From contig NZ_JAEDAJ010000003.1 of NCBI RefSeq assembly GCF_016623465.1, forward strand, positions 115,820-179,819: a DNA stretch of 64,000 bases. The letters run 5' to 3'. Shown here piece by piece: positions 52,480-61,883 of this stretch (within the stretch, counting starts at the first letter, position 1; the number at the start of each line of letters is the position of its first letter). A model generated the notes under the pieces. The model was not told where the DNA came from. It saw only the letters and a program-made list of their open reading frames with translations, and made no database searches. A program made the translations under genes and the position numbers. Origin of the DNA: Brachybacterium halotolerans (GTDB taxonomy: Bacteria > Actinomycetota > Actinomycetes > Actinomycetales > Dermabacteraceae).

Positions 52480-53816
52480 CGGCCCACCAGGTTCTGGCCG
52501 CACACGCGCACGGTCTGGCCGCGCACGCCGCCCGCGCCGGGCGAGGCGAGGAAGCCGATGGTCTCGGCGACGTCCAGCGGGAGGCCGCCCTGCTGCAGGG
52601 AGTTCGCACGCCGGGCGACCTCGCGCTGCAGCGGCGGGATCTTCGCGGTCATGTCCGTCTCGATGAAGCCCGGCGCGACGGCGTTCGCGGTCCCGCGCTC
52701 GCCGAGCCGGTGCGAGAGGGCGGCGACGAAGGCCATCACGCCGGCCTTCGAGGTCGCGTAGTTCGCCTGTCCGCGGTTGCCCGCGATGCCGCTCGTCGAG
52801 GCGAGCGAGACGACCCGGAGATCGGGGCCGACGGCGGACTGATCGGTGGACAGCAGCGCCTCGGCGAGCGCGATCTGGCTCGAGATGTTCACGGCGATGA
52901 CGGCGTCCCAGCGGTCCGGCGTCATGTTCGCGAACATCTTGTCGCGGGTGATGCCCGCGTTCAGCACGAGCACGTCGAGCACGATGCCGCGCTCGCGCAG
53001 GAAGGCGATGACGCGGTCGCCGGCCTGGGGCGAGGTCACGTCGAGCTGCAGCGGGGTCGCGCGCAGATCGTTCGCGACGGCGCTCAGCTCGCTGCCGGAG
53101 GCGGGGACGTCCAGGAGCACGAGCTCGGCGCCCAGACCTGCCAGGGTGCGGGAGATGGCCGCGCCGATGCCGCGCGCGGCACCGGTGACCAGGGCGGTGC
53201 GGCCCGCGAGGGGCCGCTCCCAGTCCTCGGGGAGGGTGCCGTCCTCGCTCGCGACGCCCACGATCTGCCCGTCGACGAAGGCGCTGCGGGCCGAGAGCAG
53301 GAAGCGCAGGGTGCTCACCACTCCGGGCGCGGTCAGCGGCACGCCGTCGGCGACCTGGATGCCGTTGGCGGTGCCGCCCTTGCGCATCTCGTGGCCGAGC
53401 GTGCGCACGAACCCCTCGACGCCGCCGCGCGCGGCGTCCCGGGCGAGGTCCTCGCCCGTCGGCGGACGCGAGATCGTCACCACCCGTGATCCGGGCAGCA
53501 GGGAGCGCATGGCTCCCGCGAGCGGCAGCACGATCGTGCCGAGGTCGGCGGGCTTCGCCAGGTCGTCGAGCACCACGACCACGGAGCCGACGGTCGAGGT
53601 CTCCTCGAAGCGTCGGCGCACGTCGGCGCCCCAGTCCAGGAGCAGAGCCGCGACCTCGTCGGCCCCGGGCGATCCGCCGAGGACGACGACGGGGTCGAGG
53701 ACCGGCTGCGGCCGATCGGCGTGCCGCGGGAGGCGCGGCGGGTTCGGCAGTCCCGTCCGCTTGACGAGCGGTCGCCCCAGGGCGGAGCGGGTGAATCGGG
53801 TGTAGGCGTCGGTCAT
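52476..53816 (-). CDS. fabG4: High-molecular-weight 3-oxoacyl reductase, FabG4-like
   Basis: A 446-aa SDR with the two-domain layout of mycobacterial FabG4. The N-terminal flavodoxin-like domain (about 40-195) is non-catalytic, and the C-terminal ketoreductase domain has TGAARGIG (211-218), NAG (286-288), Ser near 342 and YATSK (Y353, K357). It interconverts 3-oxoacyl and (R)-3-hydroxyacyl thioesters on CoA or ACP with NAD(H) in the mycobacterial enzyme. GAGGAGA lies before the ATG at 53816. It is flanked by the MaoC hydratase (overlap) and thiolase (28 bp), the same neighbours as in the M. tuberculosis Rv0241c-Rv0243 region. Confidence 0.92.
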   Translation of the reverse strand: MTDAYTRFTRSALGRPLVKRTGLPNPPRLPRHADRPQPVLDPVVVLGGSPGADEVAALLLDWGADVRRRFEETSTVGSVVVVLDDLAKPADLGTIVLPLAGAMRSLLPGSRVVTISRPPTGEDLARDAARGGVEGFVRTLGHEMRKGGTANGIQVADGVPLTAPGVVSTLRFLLSARSAFVDGQIVGVASEDGTLPEDWERPLAGRTALVTGAARGIGAAISRTLAGLGAELVLLDVPASGSELSAVANDLRATPLQLDVTSPQAGDRVIAFLRERGIVLDVLVLNAGITRDKMFANMTPDRWDAVIAVNISSQIALAEALLSTDQSAVGPDLRVVSLASTSGIAGNRGQANYATSKAGVMAFVAALSHRLGERGTANAVAPGFIETDMTAKIPPLQREVARRANSLQQGGLPLDVAETIGFLASPGAGGVRGQTVRVCGQNLVGR

Positions 53817-53844
53817 CGACGCTCTCCTCTCTGTGCGGGGCGGG

Positions 53845-55236
53845 TCACTCGCCGTCGGACTCGAGCAGGACCACGGTCCCCTGCCCGCCGGCGGCGCACA
53901 CGGAGACCAGGCCCCGCTGGACGGCGCCCTTCTCGCGGGCGCGGGCGTGCAGGAGCTTCGCGAGGGTCGCGATGATGCGGCCGCCGGTCGCGGCGAAGGG
54001 GTGGCCGGCGGCCAGCGAGGATCCGGCGATGTTCAGCCGGCTGCGGTCCACGGTGCCGAAGGCGCCGTCGCGGCCGAGGCGCTCGCGCCCGAACTCCTCG
54101 GACTCCCAGGCGGCGAGGGTGGTCAGGACCGTCGAGGCGAAGGCCTCGTGGATCTCGATCAGGTCGAGGTCGTCGAGGGTCAGACCGTGCGCGTCGAGCA
54201 GGGCGGGGACGGCATAGGCGGGGGCCATGAGCAGCCCCTCGTCACCGTGCACGTAGTCGACGGCGGCGACGCGCGTGTCCACGATCCGCGCGAGCGGCGC
54301 GTGCCCGTGCTCGGCCGCCCACTCGCGGCTGGAGACCAGCACGCTCGAGGCGCCGTCGGACAGCGGCGTGGAGTTGCCGGCGGTCATCGTCGGCTCGGCC
54401 ACGGCGGGGTTCGAGGTGCCGAAGACGGGCTTCAGCTTCGCGAGCTTCTCCATCGAGGAGTCGGGGCGCAGGTTCTCGTCGCGCCCCAGCCCGCGGTAGC
54501 CCGTGACCAGGTCGTCGAGGAGGCCCGCCTGGTAGGCGGCGGCGAGGCTGCGGTGGCTGGCGAGCGCGAGCTCGTCCTGCGCCTCCCGGGTGATGCCCCA
54601 CTGGGAGGTGGTGATGGCCTGGTGCTCACCCATCGACATGCCGGTGCGCGGCTCGGCGTTGCGCGGAGGGAGCGGGGCGAGGTCGCCGGGGCGGAGCGCC
54701 GCGAGGGTCTTCGCGCGCTGCATCGGCGTGCGGGCGCGGCTCAGGCGGTGGAGCAGGCGGCGCAGGCGCACGGAGACCTCGATGGGGGCGTCGGACGCGG
54801 AGTCGACGCCGCAGGCGACGCCCACGTCGATCTGTCCGAGCCGGATCCGGTTGCTGACGTGCATCACCGTCTCCAGGCCCGTCGCGCATGCCTTCGACAT
54901 GTCGATGGCGGGGGTGCGCGCGTCCAGCGGCGTGCCCAGCACGCACTCGCGCGTGAGGTTGAGGTCCCCGGCGAGCTTGAGCACGGCGCCGCCGGCGACC
55001 TCGCCGAGCTGCGCGCCCTGGAGGCCGAAGCGGGCGACGAGACCGTCGAGCGCGGCGGTGAGCATGTCCTGCTCGGAGACGCCCGCATAGGCGCCTCCGG
55101 AGCGGGCGAAGGGCAGGCGGTTGCCGCCGAGGACGACGGCGTCGCGCGGGGATCCGGCGGACCCGGATCGGGCGGGGTCGGAGCGCGTGGCGTCGCTGCG
55201 GGCGGAGTCGGTCGGGGACGCGGGAGCGTCGGTCAC
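53845..55236 (-). CDS. fadA2: Acetyl-CoA acyltransferase (thiolase), FadA2-like
   Basis: A 463-aa thiolase. The nucleophile Cys117 is in MSKACATGLETV, the His is in AGSSLAAGHPFAATGGR, and the second Cys is in SVCAAGGQG. IEIHEAFAS is present as well. The N-terminal 30 residues are a Ser/Asp-rich extension. The GTG at 55236 is the start, with GAAGAGGTG upstream. It leads the fadA2-fabG4-maoC operon, divergent from the tetR-oxidase operon. It cleaves 3-oxoacyl-CoA to acetyl-CoA plus a shortened acyl-CoA. Confidence 0.93.
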   Translation of the reverse strand: MTDAPASPTDSARSDATRSDPARSGSAGSPRDAVVLGGNRLPFARSGGAYAGVSEQDMLTAALDGLVARFGLQGAQLGEVAGGAVLKLAGDLNLTRECVLGTPLDARTPAIDMSKACATGLETVMHVSNRIRLGQIDVGVACGVDSASDAPIEVSVRLRRLLHRLSRARTPMQRAKTLAALRPGDLAPLPPRNAEPRTGMSMGEHQAITTSQWGITREAQDELALASHRSLAAAYQAGLLDDLVTGYRGLGRDENLRPDSSMEKLAKLKPVFGTSNPAVAEPTMTAGNSTPLSDGASSVLVSSREWAAEHGHAPLARIVDTRVAAVDYVHGDEGLLMAPAYAVPALLDAHGLTLDDLDLIEIHEAFASTVLTTLAAWESEEFGRERLGRDGAFGTVDRSRLNIAGSSLAAGHPFAATGGRIIATLAKLLHARAREKGAVQRGLVSVCAAGGQGTVVLLESDGE

Positions 55237-55335
55237 GGGACACCTCTTCGGGTCTGCGAGTCGGGAGCGGCGCCGCCGCGGGCGGACCGGTGTCCGCCCC
55301 GCTGCGCCTCGACGAAGACTTTACATGCAACCGCC

Positions 55336-55348
55336 GGTACTTGATACC
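55336..55348. promoter_or_regulatory. Candidate TetR operator in the divergent lipid promoter
   Basis: GGTA-CTTGA-TACC is a 4-bp-arm dyad between fadA2 and tetR. It overlaps the -10-like TACCTT of tetR (55345-55350) and lies just upstream of TAAAGT (minus strand, 55318-55323), a candidate -10 of fadA2, so one bound dimer could control both directions. Confidence 0.45.
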
Positions 55349-55357
55349 TTTGGTTTC
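55345..55357 (+). promoter_or_regulatory. Leaderless-type -10 element of tetR
   Basis: TACCTT (55345-55350) lies 7 bases before the GTG at 55358. No ribosome-binding site is present. Confidence 0.5.
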
Positions 55358-56065
55358 GTGAACGCAAGGATGCACGCGGCCGAGGCCGCCACGACGCTCC
55401 CGACGGCCCCGCCCGCCGGGGGCTCCCCCTCGGCCGCCTCCCCGTCTGCCGCCTCACCGTCGGCCCCGGCGGAAAGCGACGGGCGCACGGCCCGCTGGGC
55501 GCGCCATCGCGAGCAGCGCCGGGCCGATCTGCTCGACGTCGCCCGCCACCTCATCCACGAGCGCGGGCCCGACGTGACCATGGAGGAGATCGCGTCGGCC
55601 TCGGGGACCTCGAAGTCCATCATCTACCGCTACTTCTCCGATAAGGCCCATCTGCAGCGGGCACTGGGCCTGCACATCCTCAGCGCGATGCAGAAGCGTC
55701 TCACCGAGGAGGTGCGGGAGCTCGCGAGCACCGCGGCGAGCGCGGGCGAGCGCGGCGTCTCCCCCGAGGACCACCTGCGGGCAATGATCTCCACCTACGT
55801 CGACACCGCACAGCGCTCCCCGCACGTCTACGCGTTCGTCACCCGGCCCAGCGACGGGCTGAACCATTTCCTGGACTCCGCGACGCGCCTCGCCGCCGCC
55901 GCGCTCCCCGCGGGACACCCCGCTCCCGGCATCTGGGCGGCCGGCGCCGTCGGCTTCGTCGAGCGCGCCGTGGACCGCTGGATGCGGGGCGAGGACGACT
56001 CCCGTCCCAGTGCCGACGACCTCTCCGACCACCTCGTGACATGGCTGATGAAGGGCATGCGATGA
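55358..56065 (+). CDS. TetR-family regulator of the lipid locus
   Basis: A 235-aa TetR regulator. A low-complexity Ser/Pro/Ala N-terminus of about 45 residues is followed by the HTH (VTMEEIASASGTSKSIIYRYF, split here as helix 2 and helix 3) and an all-helical ligand domain. The GTG at 55358 is chosen because TACCTT lies 7 bases upstream. In-frame ATGs at 55325 and 55370 are alternatives; the first would lie upstream of the predicted transcription start. It overlaps the oxidase gene by ATGA and is divergent from fadA2, so it likely senses an acyl-CoA and controls the whole locus. Confidence 0.88.
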   Translation: MNARMHAAEAATTLPTAPPAGGSPSAASPSAASPSAPAESDGRTARWARHREQRRADLLDVARHLIHERGPDVTMEEIASASGTSKSIIYRYFSDKAHLQRALGLHILSAMQKRLTEEVRELASTAASAGERGVSPEDHLRAMISTYVDTAQRSPHVYAFVTRPSDGLNHFLDSATRLAAAALPAGHPAPGIWAAGAVGFVERAVDRWMRGEDDSRPSADDLSDHLVTWLMKGMR

Positions 56066-58299
56066 CCACCTCGACGCAGAACCACACCCAGAACCCCATC
56101 GATCCCGCGGATCCCGCCCAGGGCCCGACGCAGGGCGCGGCGACCGGCCCGACGCCGGGCTCGACCGCGGGGCGCGCGGCGACGCGGTCCGCCACGCCGA
56201 CGGGGCCGATCCCGGTCCCCCGCGACGGCGACCCGCGCCTCGACGTCGGCGCCGTGACACGGGCGCTGCTCGGGACATGGGCGGAGACCCGCCTCGAGGC
56301 CCGCGAGCGCGCGGCGCGCCCGGAGATGCACCGACCGCTGGACGCGAGCGTCGCCGAACACCGTGACCGCGTGTTCGGGCAACTGCGGACCCTCGCCGAG
56401 GAGCAGGTATCGCTGCCCATGCTGCCCGAGCACCTGGGCGGTCCCAACGACAACGGCGCGAACGTCGCGGGCTTCGAGGAGCTCGTCGTCGCCGACCCGT
56501 CCCTGCAGATCAAGGCCGGCGTGCAGTGGGGCCTGTTCACCTCGGCGATCGTCCAGCTCGGCGACGAGGACCAGCAGCGGCGCTGGGTGCCCGGCGCCAT
56601 GAGCCTGGAGATCCCCGGCGCGTTCGCGATGACGGAGATCGGCCACGGCTCGGACGTGCAGTCGCTGGGGACCACCGCGACCTTCGACCCCGAGGGCGGG
56701 GACGACGGGGAGTGGGTCATCCACACGCCCTTCCGCGCCGCCACCAAGGACTACCTCGGCAACGCGGCGGTCCACGCGCGGGCCGCGACCGTGTTCGCGC
56801 GCCTGATCACGCGCGGCGTCGACCACGGGGTGCACTGCTTCTACGTGCCCGTGCGCGACGAGGCGGGCGAGATGCTCCCCGGAGTGCGCAGCGAGGACGA
56901 CGGCGAGAAGGGCGGCCTGAACGGGATCGACAACGGGCGCCTCGCCTTCGACCACGTCCGCGTGCCCCGCACGAACCTGCTGAACCGCTACGGGGACGTC
57001 GCCCCCGACGGCGCCTACTCCTCCCCCATCGAGTCCCCCGGCCGGCGCTTCTTCACGATGCTCGGCACCCTCGTCCAGGGCCGGGTCTCGCTCGACGGCT
57101 CGGCGAACCGGGCGAGCCAGCTCGCGCTCACGATCGCGCTGACCTACGCCTCCCAGCGGCGGCAGTTCACGGCCGCCTCACCCACCCAGGAGACGGTGCT
57201 GCTGGACTACCAGAGCCACCTCGCGCGCCTGCTCCCGAAGCTCGCCGCAACGTATGCGGGTGCCTTCGCCCACGAGCAGCTGCTGCAGGCCTTCGACGAC
57301 GTCTTCTCGGGCCGCGGGGACACCCCCGAGGGCCGCGAGGACCTCGAGACCCTCGCGGCCGCCCTCAAGCCCACCTCCACCCGGCTCGCCCTGGACACCA
57401 TCCAGGAGTGCCGCGAGGCCTGCGGCGGGCAGGGCTTCATGGCCGAGAACCAGCTGGTGGGCCTCCACCAGGACCTCGACGTGTACGCGACCTTCGAGGG
57501 CGACAACACCGTGCTGCTGCAGCTGGTCGCCAAGCGCCTGCTCGCCGACTACACGAGCGAGCTGCGGAGCGTCGACCGCGCCGGGATCGGCCGCTTCATC
57601 GCGCAGCGGGCCGACGTCCTCGCCCACCGCCACACCCCCTGGGGGCGTCTCGTGCAGACCGCCTCGGACGCGGGCAACGCCCGCCGGTCCTCCGAGACGC
57701 TGCGGCAGGCGGACGTCCAGGAGCACCTGCTGGCCGAGCGCGCGCGCGTGAAGGTCGAGGAGGTCGCGCTCGCGCTGCGCCCCGGCGCCCGGATGGATCC
57801 GGCCGACGCCGCCGCCCTCGTGAACAAGCACCAGGTGGAGATGCTCGATGCGGCGCGCGCCCACGCGGACCTCGTGCGCTGGCGGGCTTTCACCGCGGGC
57901 ATCGAGTCCCTCGAGGACAAGGGCTCGCGCGAGATCCTCACCGACGTGCGCGACCTGTTCGGACTCTCCCTCTTGCAGGACGATCTGGCCTGGTACCTGC
58001 TGAACGGTCAGCTCTCCGCGCAGCGCGGCCGGCAGGTCTCGGCGGACATCAAGCGCCTGCTGTGGCGCCTGCGCCCGCACGTGCTGGACCTCGTCGACGC
58101 CTTCGACGTGCGGCCGGGGCACGTGCGCGCCCCCATCGCGCTGGGCGCGGAGCAGGAGCGCCAGGACGAGGCGGCGGCCTTCTTCCGTGCGCAGCGCGCG
58201 TCGGCCGATGCGCCGGTGAGCGAGAAGGCGCTGCGCGCGAAGGAGAAGGCCGAGAAGAGAGCCCGGGACAAGCAGGCGCAGAAGGGCGCCCGGCGCTGA
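56062..58299 (+). CDS. Acyl-CoA oxidase-family flavoprotein
   Basis: A 745-aa enzyme whose layout matches peroxisomal acyl-CoA oxidases rather than the ~380-aa or ~610-aa acyl-CoA dehydrogenases. [20 protein letters not shown] is the flavin/substrate loop, and [12 protein letters not shown] and [16 protein letters not shown] follow. [13 protein letters not shown] holds the catalytic Glu, and a C-terminal helical ACOX-like domain (about 510-700) comes next. The tail is Lys/Arg-rich. The N-terminal 60 residues are low complexity. It would oxidise acyl-CoA to trans-2-enoyl-CoA, with O2 as acceptor if it is a true oxidase. Oxidase versus dehydrogenase cannot be settled from sequence. It is co-translated with TetR. 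Confidence 0.87.
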   Translation: MTTSTQNHTQNPIDPADPAQGPTQGAATGPTPGSTAGRAATRSATPTGPIPVPRDGDPRLDVGAVTRALLGTWAETRLEARERAARPEMHRPLDASVAEHRDRVFGQLRTLAEEQVSLPMLPEHLGGPNDNGANVAGFEELVVADPSLQIKAGVQWGLFTSAIVQLGDEDQQRRWVPGAMSLEIPGAFAMTEIGHGSDVQSLGTTATFDPEGGDDGEWVIHTPFRAATKDYLGNAAVHARAATVFARLITRGVDHGVHCFYVPVRDEAGEMLPGVRSEDDGEKGGLNGIDNGRLAFDHVRVPRTNLLNRYGDVAPDGAYSSPIESPGRRFFTMLGTLVQGRVSLDGSANRASQLALTIALTYASQRRQFTAASPTQETVLLDYQSHLARLLPKLAATYAGAFAHEQLLQAFDDVFSGRGDTPEGREDLETLAAALKPTSTRLALDTIQECREACGGQGFMAENQLVGLHQDLDVYATFEGDNTVLLQLVAKRLLADYTSELRSVDRAGIGRFIAQRADVLAHRHTPWGRLVQTASDAGNARRSSETLRQADVQEHLLAERARVKVEEVALALRPGARMDPADAAALVNKHQVEMLDAARAHADLVRWRAFTAGIESLEDKGSREILTDVRDLFGLSLLQDDLAWYLLNGQLSAQRGRQVSADIKRLLWRLRPHVLDLVDAFDVRPGHVRAPIALGAEQERQDEAAAFFRAQRASADAPVSEKALRAKEKAEKRARDKQAQKGARR

Positions 58300-58323
58300 G
58301 GCGGACGCCGCAGGAGACCGATC

Positions 58324-58354
58324 CCGTGCGGTGGGCGGGCGCGCCCGCCGCACG
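58324..58354. terminator. Hairpin between the oxidase gene and purL
   Basis: CCGTGCGG...GGCGGG-CGCG-CCCGCC-GCACGG forms a long GC-rich stem with a small bulge on the 5' side. It probably separates the lipid operon from purL. Confidence 0.6.
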
Positions 58355-58364
58355 GGCGCGCCCG

Positions 58365-58370
58365 TAGACT
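58365..58370 (+). promoter_or_regulatory. Candidate -10 of purL
   Basis: TAGACT fits TANNNT just after the hairpin and would give a leader of about 40 nt before the purL ATG. Confidence 0.5.
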
Positions 58371-58417
58371 GGCCGGGTTCCCTCCACCGTGCGCGACGAA
58401 CGGACGCAGACGAAGCG

Positions 58418-60772
58418 ATGACCGCCCCAGCACCCCTCTCCGAGCACCACGACCCGCAGGATCCGCTCGATGCGGCCGATGCCCGCTCCGACATCGACAC
58501 CGTCGAGGACGCGGTCACGACGCCCGCGCAGGAGCAGCCCTTCGCGGCGCTCGGCCTGAAGGACGACGAGTACGCGCGCATCCGCGAGATCCTGGGCCGC
58601 CGCCCCACCAATGCCGAGCTCGCCATGTACTCGGTCATGTGGTCCGAGCACTGCTCGTACAAGTCCTCGAAGATCCACCTCAAGACCTTCGGCGACCACA
58701 TCACGCCCGCCATGACGGAGCACCTGCTGGTGGGGATGGGCGAGAACGCCGGCGTCGTCGACATCGGCGACGGCTGGGCCGTGACCTTCAAGGTCGAGTC
58801 CCACAACCACCCCTCGTACGTCGAGCCCCACCAGGGCGCGGCCACGGGCGTCGGCGGCATCGTGCGCGACATCATCGCCATGGGCGCGCGTCCCGTCGCC
58901 GTCATGGATCAGCTGCGCTTCGGCGCGATCGACCACCCGGACACCCCGCGCGTGGTGCACGGCGTGGTCTCCGGCGTGGGCGGCTACGGCAACTCCCTGG
59001 GCCTGCCCAACATCGGCGGCGAGACGGTGTTCGACGCCGCCTACCAGACGAACCCGCTCGTGAACGCGCTCGCCGTGGGCGTGCTCCGACACGAGGACAT
59101 CCACCTGGCCTCCGCCACCGGCACCGGCAACAAGGTCGTGCTCTTCGGCGCACGCACCGGCGGCGACGGCATCGGCGGCGCCTCGATCCTCGCCTCGGAG
59201 ACCTTCGAGGAGGGCGGCCCCGTCAAGCGACCGAGCGTGCAGGTGGGCGACCCCTTCATGGAGAAGGTCCTCATCGAGTGCTGCCTCGAGCTGTTCCACG
59301 GCGGGGTCGTCGAGGGCATCCAGGACCTCGGCGCGGCGGGCATCTCGTGCGCGACCAGCGAACTCGCCTCGAACGGCGGCTCCGGCATGCACGTGGACCT
59401 CGAGAACGTGCTGCTGCGCGACCCCACCCTGAACGCCGGCGAGATCCTCATGAGCGAGTCGCAGGAGCGCATGATGGCGGTGGTGACGCCCGAGAACCTC
59501 GAGGCGTTCCTCGCTATCACTGCGAAGTGGGACGTGGAGACGGCGGTGATCGGCGAGGTCACGGGCGACGGCCGCCTCACCATCGACCACCACGGCCGCC
59601 GCATCGTCGACGTCGACCCGGTGACGGTCGCGCACGGCGGCCCGACCTACGACAGGCCCTTCGCCCGCCCCGACTGGCAGGACGCGCTGCAGGCCGACCG
59701 CGCCGAGGACCTCGCGCGCCCCGCCTCGCCCGAGGAGATCGGCGCCGCCCTGCGCGCGCTCGTGGCCTCCCCGAACCTCGCCTCCTCGCACTGGGTCACC
59801 GACCAGTACGACCGCTACGTGGGCGGGCAGACCGCGCTCGCCATGCCCGACGACGCGGGCGTCCTGCGCGTCGACGAGACCACGCACCGCGGGGTCGCGA
59901 TCGCGACCGATGCGAACGGCCGGTACACGAAGCTCGACCCCCGCACGGGTGCGCGCCTCGCCCTCGCGGAGGCCTACCGCAACGTCGCGACCGTGGGCGC
60001 ACGGCCGCTAGCAGTCACCGACTGCCTGAACTTCGGCTCCCCCGAGGACCCGGGCCCCATGTGGCAGCTGGTCGAGGCGATCCATGGTCTCGCCGAGGCG
60101 TGCGAGACGCTCGGCGTCCCCGTGACCGGCGGCAACGTCTCGCTGTACAACTCGACGGGTGAGGCGGGGCGCATCGACTCCGCGATCCACCCGACGCCCG
60201 TCGTCGGCGTGCTCGGCGTGATGGACGACGTCACCGCGCGCACACCCTCGGGCTGGCACGAGGCCGGTCAGTCCGTCGTGCTGCTGGGCGCCACGCGCGA
60301 GGAGCTCTCGGGCTCGGCGTGGGCGCAGGTCGCGCACGACCACCTGGGCGGGATGCCTCCGCAGGTCGACCTCGAGGCCGAGCGGGCGCTCGCCGAGGTG
60401 CTGATCGGCGCCGGCACCAGCGGTCTCGCGGCCGCCGCGCACGACCTCTCCGAGGGCGGCCTCGTCCAGGCGCTCGTCGAGTCGACCACCCGGTTCGGCG
60501 TCGGCGCCCAGGTCGATCTCGCCGACGTGCTCGCGCGCGACGGGCTCGACCTGTTCACGGCCCTCGTCTCCGAGTCCCAGGCGCGCGCCCTCGTGGCCGT
60601 CGAGGCAGCACGCGAGAGCGAGCTGCTCGACCTCGCGCGCGAGCACGGCGTGCCGGCGCTGGTCATCGGCACCACCGGCGGCGAGGACCTCTCGATCGCC
60701 TCCCTCGCGGCACTCCCCCTCGCCGAGCTGCGCTCCCTGCGCGAGGGGACGCTGCCGCAGCACTTCGGCTGA
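58418..60772 (+). CDS. purL: Phosphoribosylformylglycinamidine synthase subunit PurL
   Basis: A 784-aa small-type PurL that works with PurS and Pur[27 protein letters not shown] (ATP site) and [10 protein letters not shown] are present, and the two AIR synthetase-like halves are complete. The N-terminal 45 residues are an acidic variable extension. The ATG at 58418 lacks a strong ribosome-binding site (GAAGCG). It is separated from purS-purQ by 10.5 kb of unrelated genes. Confidence 0.96.
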   Translation: MTAPAPLSEHHDPQDPLDAADARSDIDTVEDAVTTPAQEQPFAALGLKDDEYARIREILGRRPTNAELAMYSVMWSEHCSYKSSKIHLKTFGDHITPAMTEHLLVGMGENAGVVDIGDGWAVTFKVESHNHPSYVEPHQGAATGVGGIVRDIIAMGARPVAVMDQLRFGAIDHPDTPRVVHGVVSGVGGYGNSLGLPNIGGETVFDAAYQTNPLVNALAVGVLRHEDIHLASATGTGNKVVLFGARTGGDGIGGASILASETFEEGGPVKRPSVQVGDPFMEKVLIECCLELFHGGVVEGIQDLGAAGISCATSELASNGGSGMHVDLENVLLRDPTLNAGEILMSESQERMMAVVTPENLEAFLAITAKWDVETAVIGEVTGDGRLTIDHHGRRIVDVDPVTVAHGGPTYDRPFARPDWQDALQADRAEDLARPASPEEIGAALRALVASPNLASSHWVTDQYDRYVGGQTALAMPDDAGVLRVDETTHRGVAIATDANGRYTKLDPRTGARLALAEAYRNVATVGARPLAVTDCLNFGSPEDPGPMWQLVEAIHGLAEACETLGVPVTGGNVSLYNSTGEAGRIDSAIHPTPVVGVLGVMDDVTARTPSGWHEAGQSVVLLGATREELSGSAWAQVAHDHLGGMPPQVDLEAERALAEVLIGAGTSGLAAAAHDLSEGGLVQALVESTTRFGVGAQVDLADVLARDGLDLFTALVSESQARALVAVEAARESELLDLAREHGVPALVIGTTGGEDLSIASLAALPLAELRSLREGTLPQHFG

Positions 60773-60777
60773 GCACG

Positions 60778-61773
60778 ATGCACGGGGCCGACGGCAGGGC
60801 TTCCGACAGCGGGGGCTCGTCCGGCGGGGAGCAGCCGCCGCTGAGCGCCCGTGACGCCCTCGCCCTGGACGCGGCCAAGCTCGCCCATGGTCGCGGTCTC
60901 TCCCAGCAGCGGATCGCCGAGGCCCTGCACGTCTCCCGTCCGCAGGTCTCGAAGCTGCTGGCGACCGCCCGCGCGAAGGGATTCGTGCGCACCCTCGTGC
61001 TCGACCCGCGGGAGTCCGACCGCGCCCTCACCCAGGGCCTGCGCGAGCGCTTCGGGCTCGGCGACGTGCGTCTCGTGGTGCCCGCGGGCCGCGGTCCCGC
61101 CGATCTGGACCATGCCCTGGGCGTGGGCGCCGCCGAGATGCTCGACGCCGCCGGCGCCCTGGAGGAGGCGGCGCTCGCGGTGTGGTGGTCGAGCGCCGTG
61201 CGCGCGACCCTCGAGTCGGCGCTCGGACGCCTGCGCGTGCGCCCCGGCTCCCTCGTCGTGCTCGGCGGCCAGGAGCGGGCCGACGGCCCCGACCCCGCGT
61301 TCGACGCCTTCGCCGCCCGCACCGCGTTCCCCGTCCATCGCGGTCCCGCGGCCTCCGTCCACGCATCGCTGGCCGCGCGGATCGCCCGCGAGGAGGAGGC
61401 CGACGCCCGGGCGCACGAGGCGCTCGCCCGCGAGGCCGGCGTCCTCCTGTTCGGCGCCGAAGCAGCGGATCCGCGCGCGCTGGCCCGACCCGACCTCCTC
61501 ACGCACGAGGAGCGCGCGCAGATCCGGGAGCACTCCGTCGGCCGGGTCTGCGGCCGCTTCCTCGACGCCGACGGGCGCATCGTCGCACCCACGCTGAGCC
61601 AGCGCACCGCGGGCCCCACCCTCACCGACCTGCGCAGGAGGGGCCGCACCGTGCTCGTCGCGGGCGGCGCGGAGCAGGTCGCCGTGATCCGGGCCGCGCT
61701 CGCCCGACGCTACGCGCACCACCTGGTCACGGACCTCGCCACGGCCAGGCAGCTGCTGGCGGACGAGGGCTGA
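60778..61773 (+). CDS. SorC/DeoR-type sugar-binding transcriptional regulator
   Basis: A 331-aa SorC-family regulator. After a 20-residue tail the HTH LSQQRIAEALHVSRPQVSKLLATARAKG lies at about 41-68 (first part LSQQRIAEALHVSRPQ). The C-terminal NagB-like effector domain (about 75-325) has DHALGVGAAEML and VWWSSAVRATLE. The gene starts 5 bp after purL, so it may be read through from the purL promoter, but it should control the adjacent sugar operon (fucP-like and ribokinase genes). The effector is presumably a phosphosugar. Confidence 0.88.
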   Translation: MHGADGRASDSGGSSGGEQPPLSARDALALDAAKLAHGRGLSQQRIAEALHVSRPQVSKLLATARAKGFVRTLVLDPRESDRALTQGLRERFGLGDVRLVVPAGRGPADLDHALGVGAAEMLDAAGALEEAALAVWWSSAVRATLESALGRLRVRPGSLVVLGGQERADGPDPAFDAFAARTAFPVHRGPAASVHASLAARIAREEEADARAHEALAREAGVLLFGAEAADPRALARPDLLTHEERAQIREHSVGRVCGRFLDADGRIVAPTLSQRTAGPTLTDLRRRGRTVLVAGGAEQVAVIRAALARRYAHHLVTDLATARQLLADEG

Positions 61774-61842
61774 CGCCCCGACGTCCGTCTCTGCCCTCGA
61801 CCCCGCCACCGTCCCGCCACGGCCCCGACACGCCCCCCGCAT

Positions 61843-61858
61843 CGGCACATATGTGCCG
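61843..61858. promoter_or_regulatory. Perfect 16-bp palindrome upstream of the sugar operon
   Basis: CGGCACATATGTGCCG is fully self-complementary. It lies about 64 bases before the symporter ATG, between the SorC-type regulator and its probable target, and is a good operator candidate. Confidence 0.6.
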
Positions 61859-61883
61859 CTTCGTCGTTGCACCGGTGGGCAGG

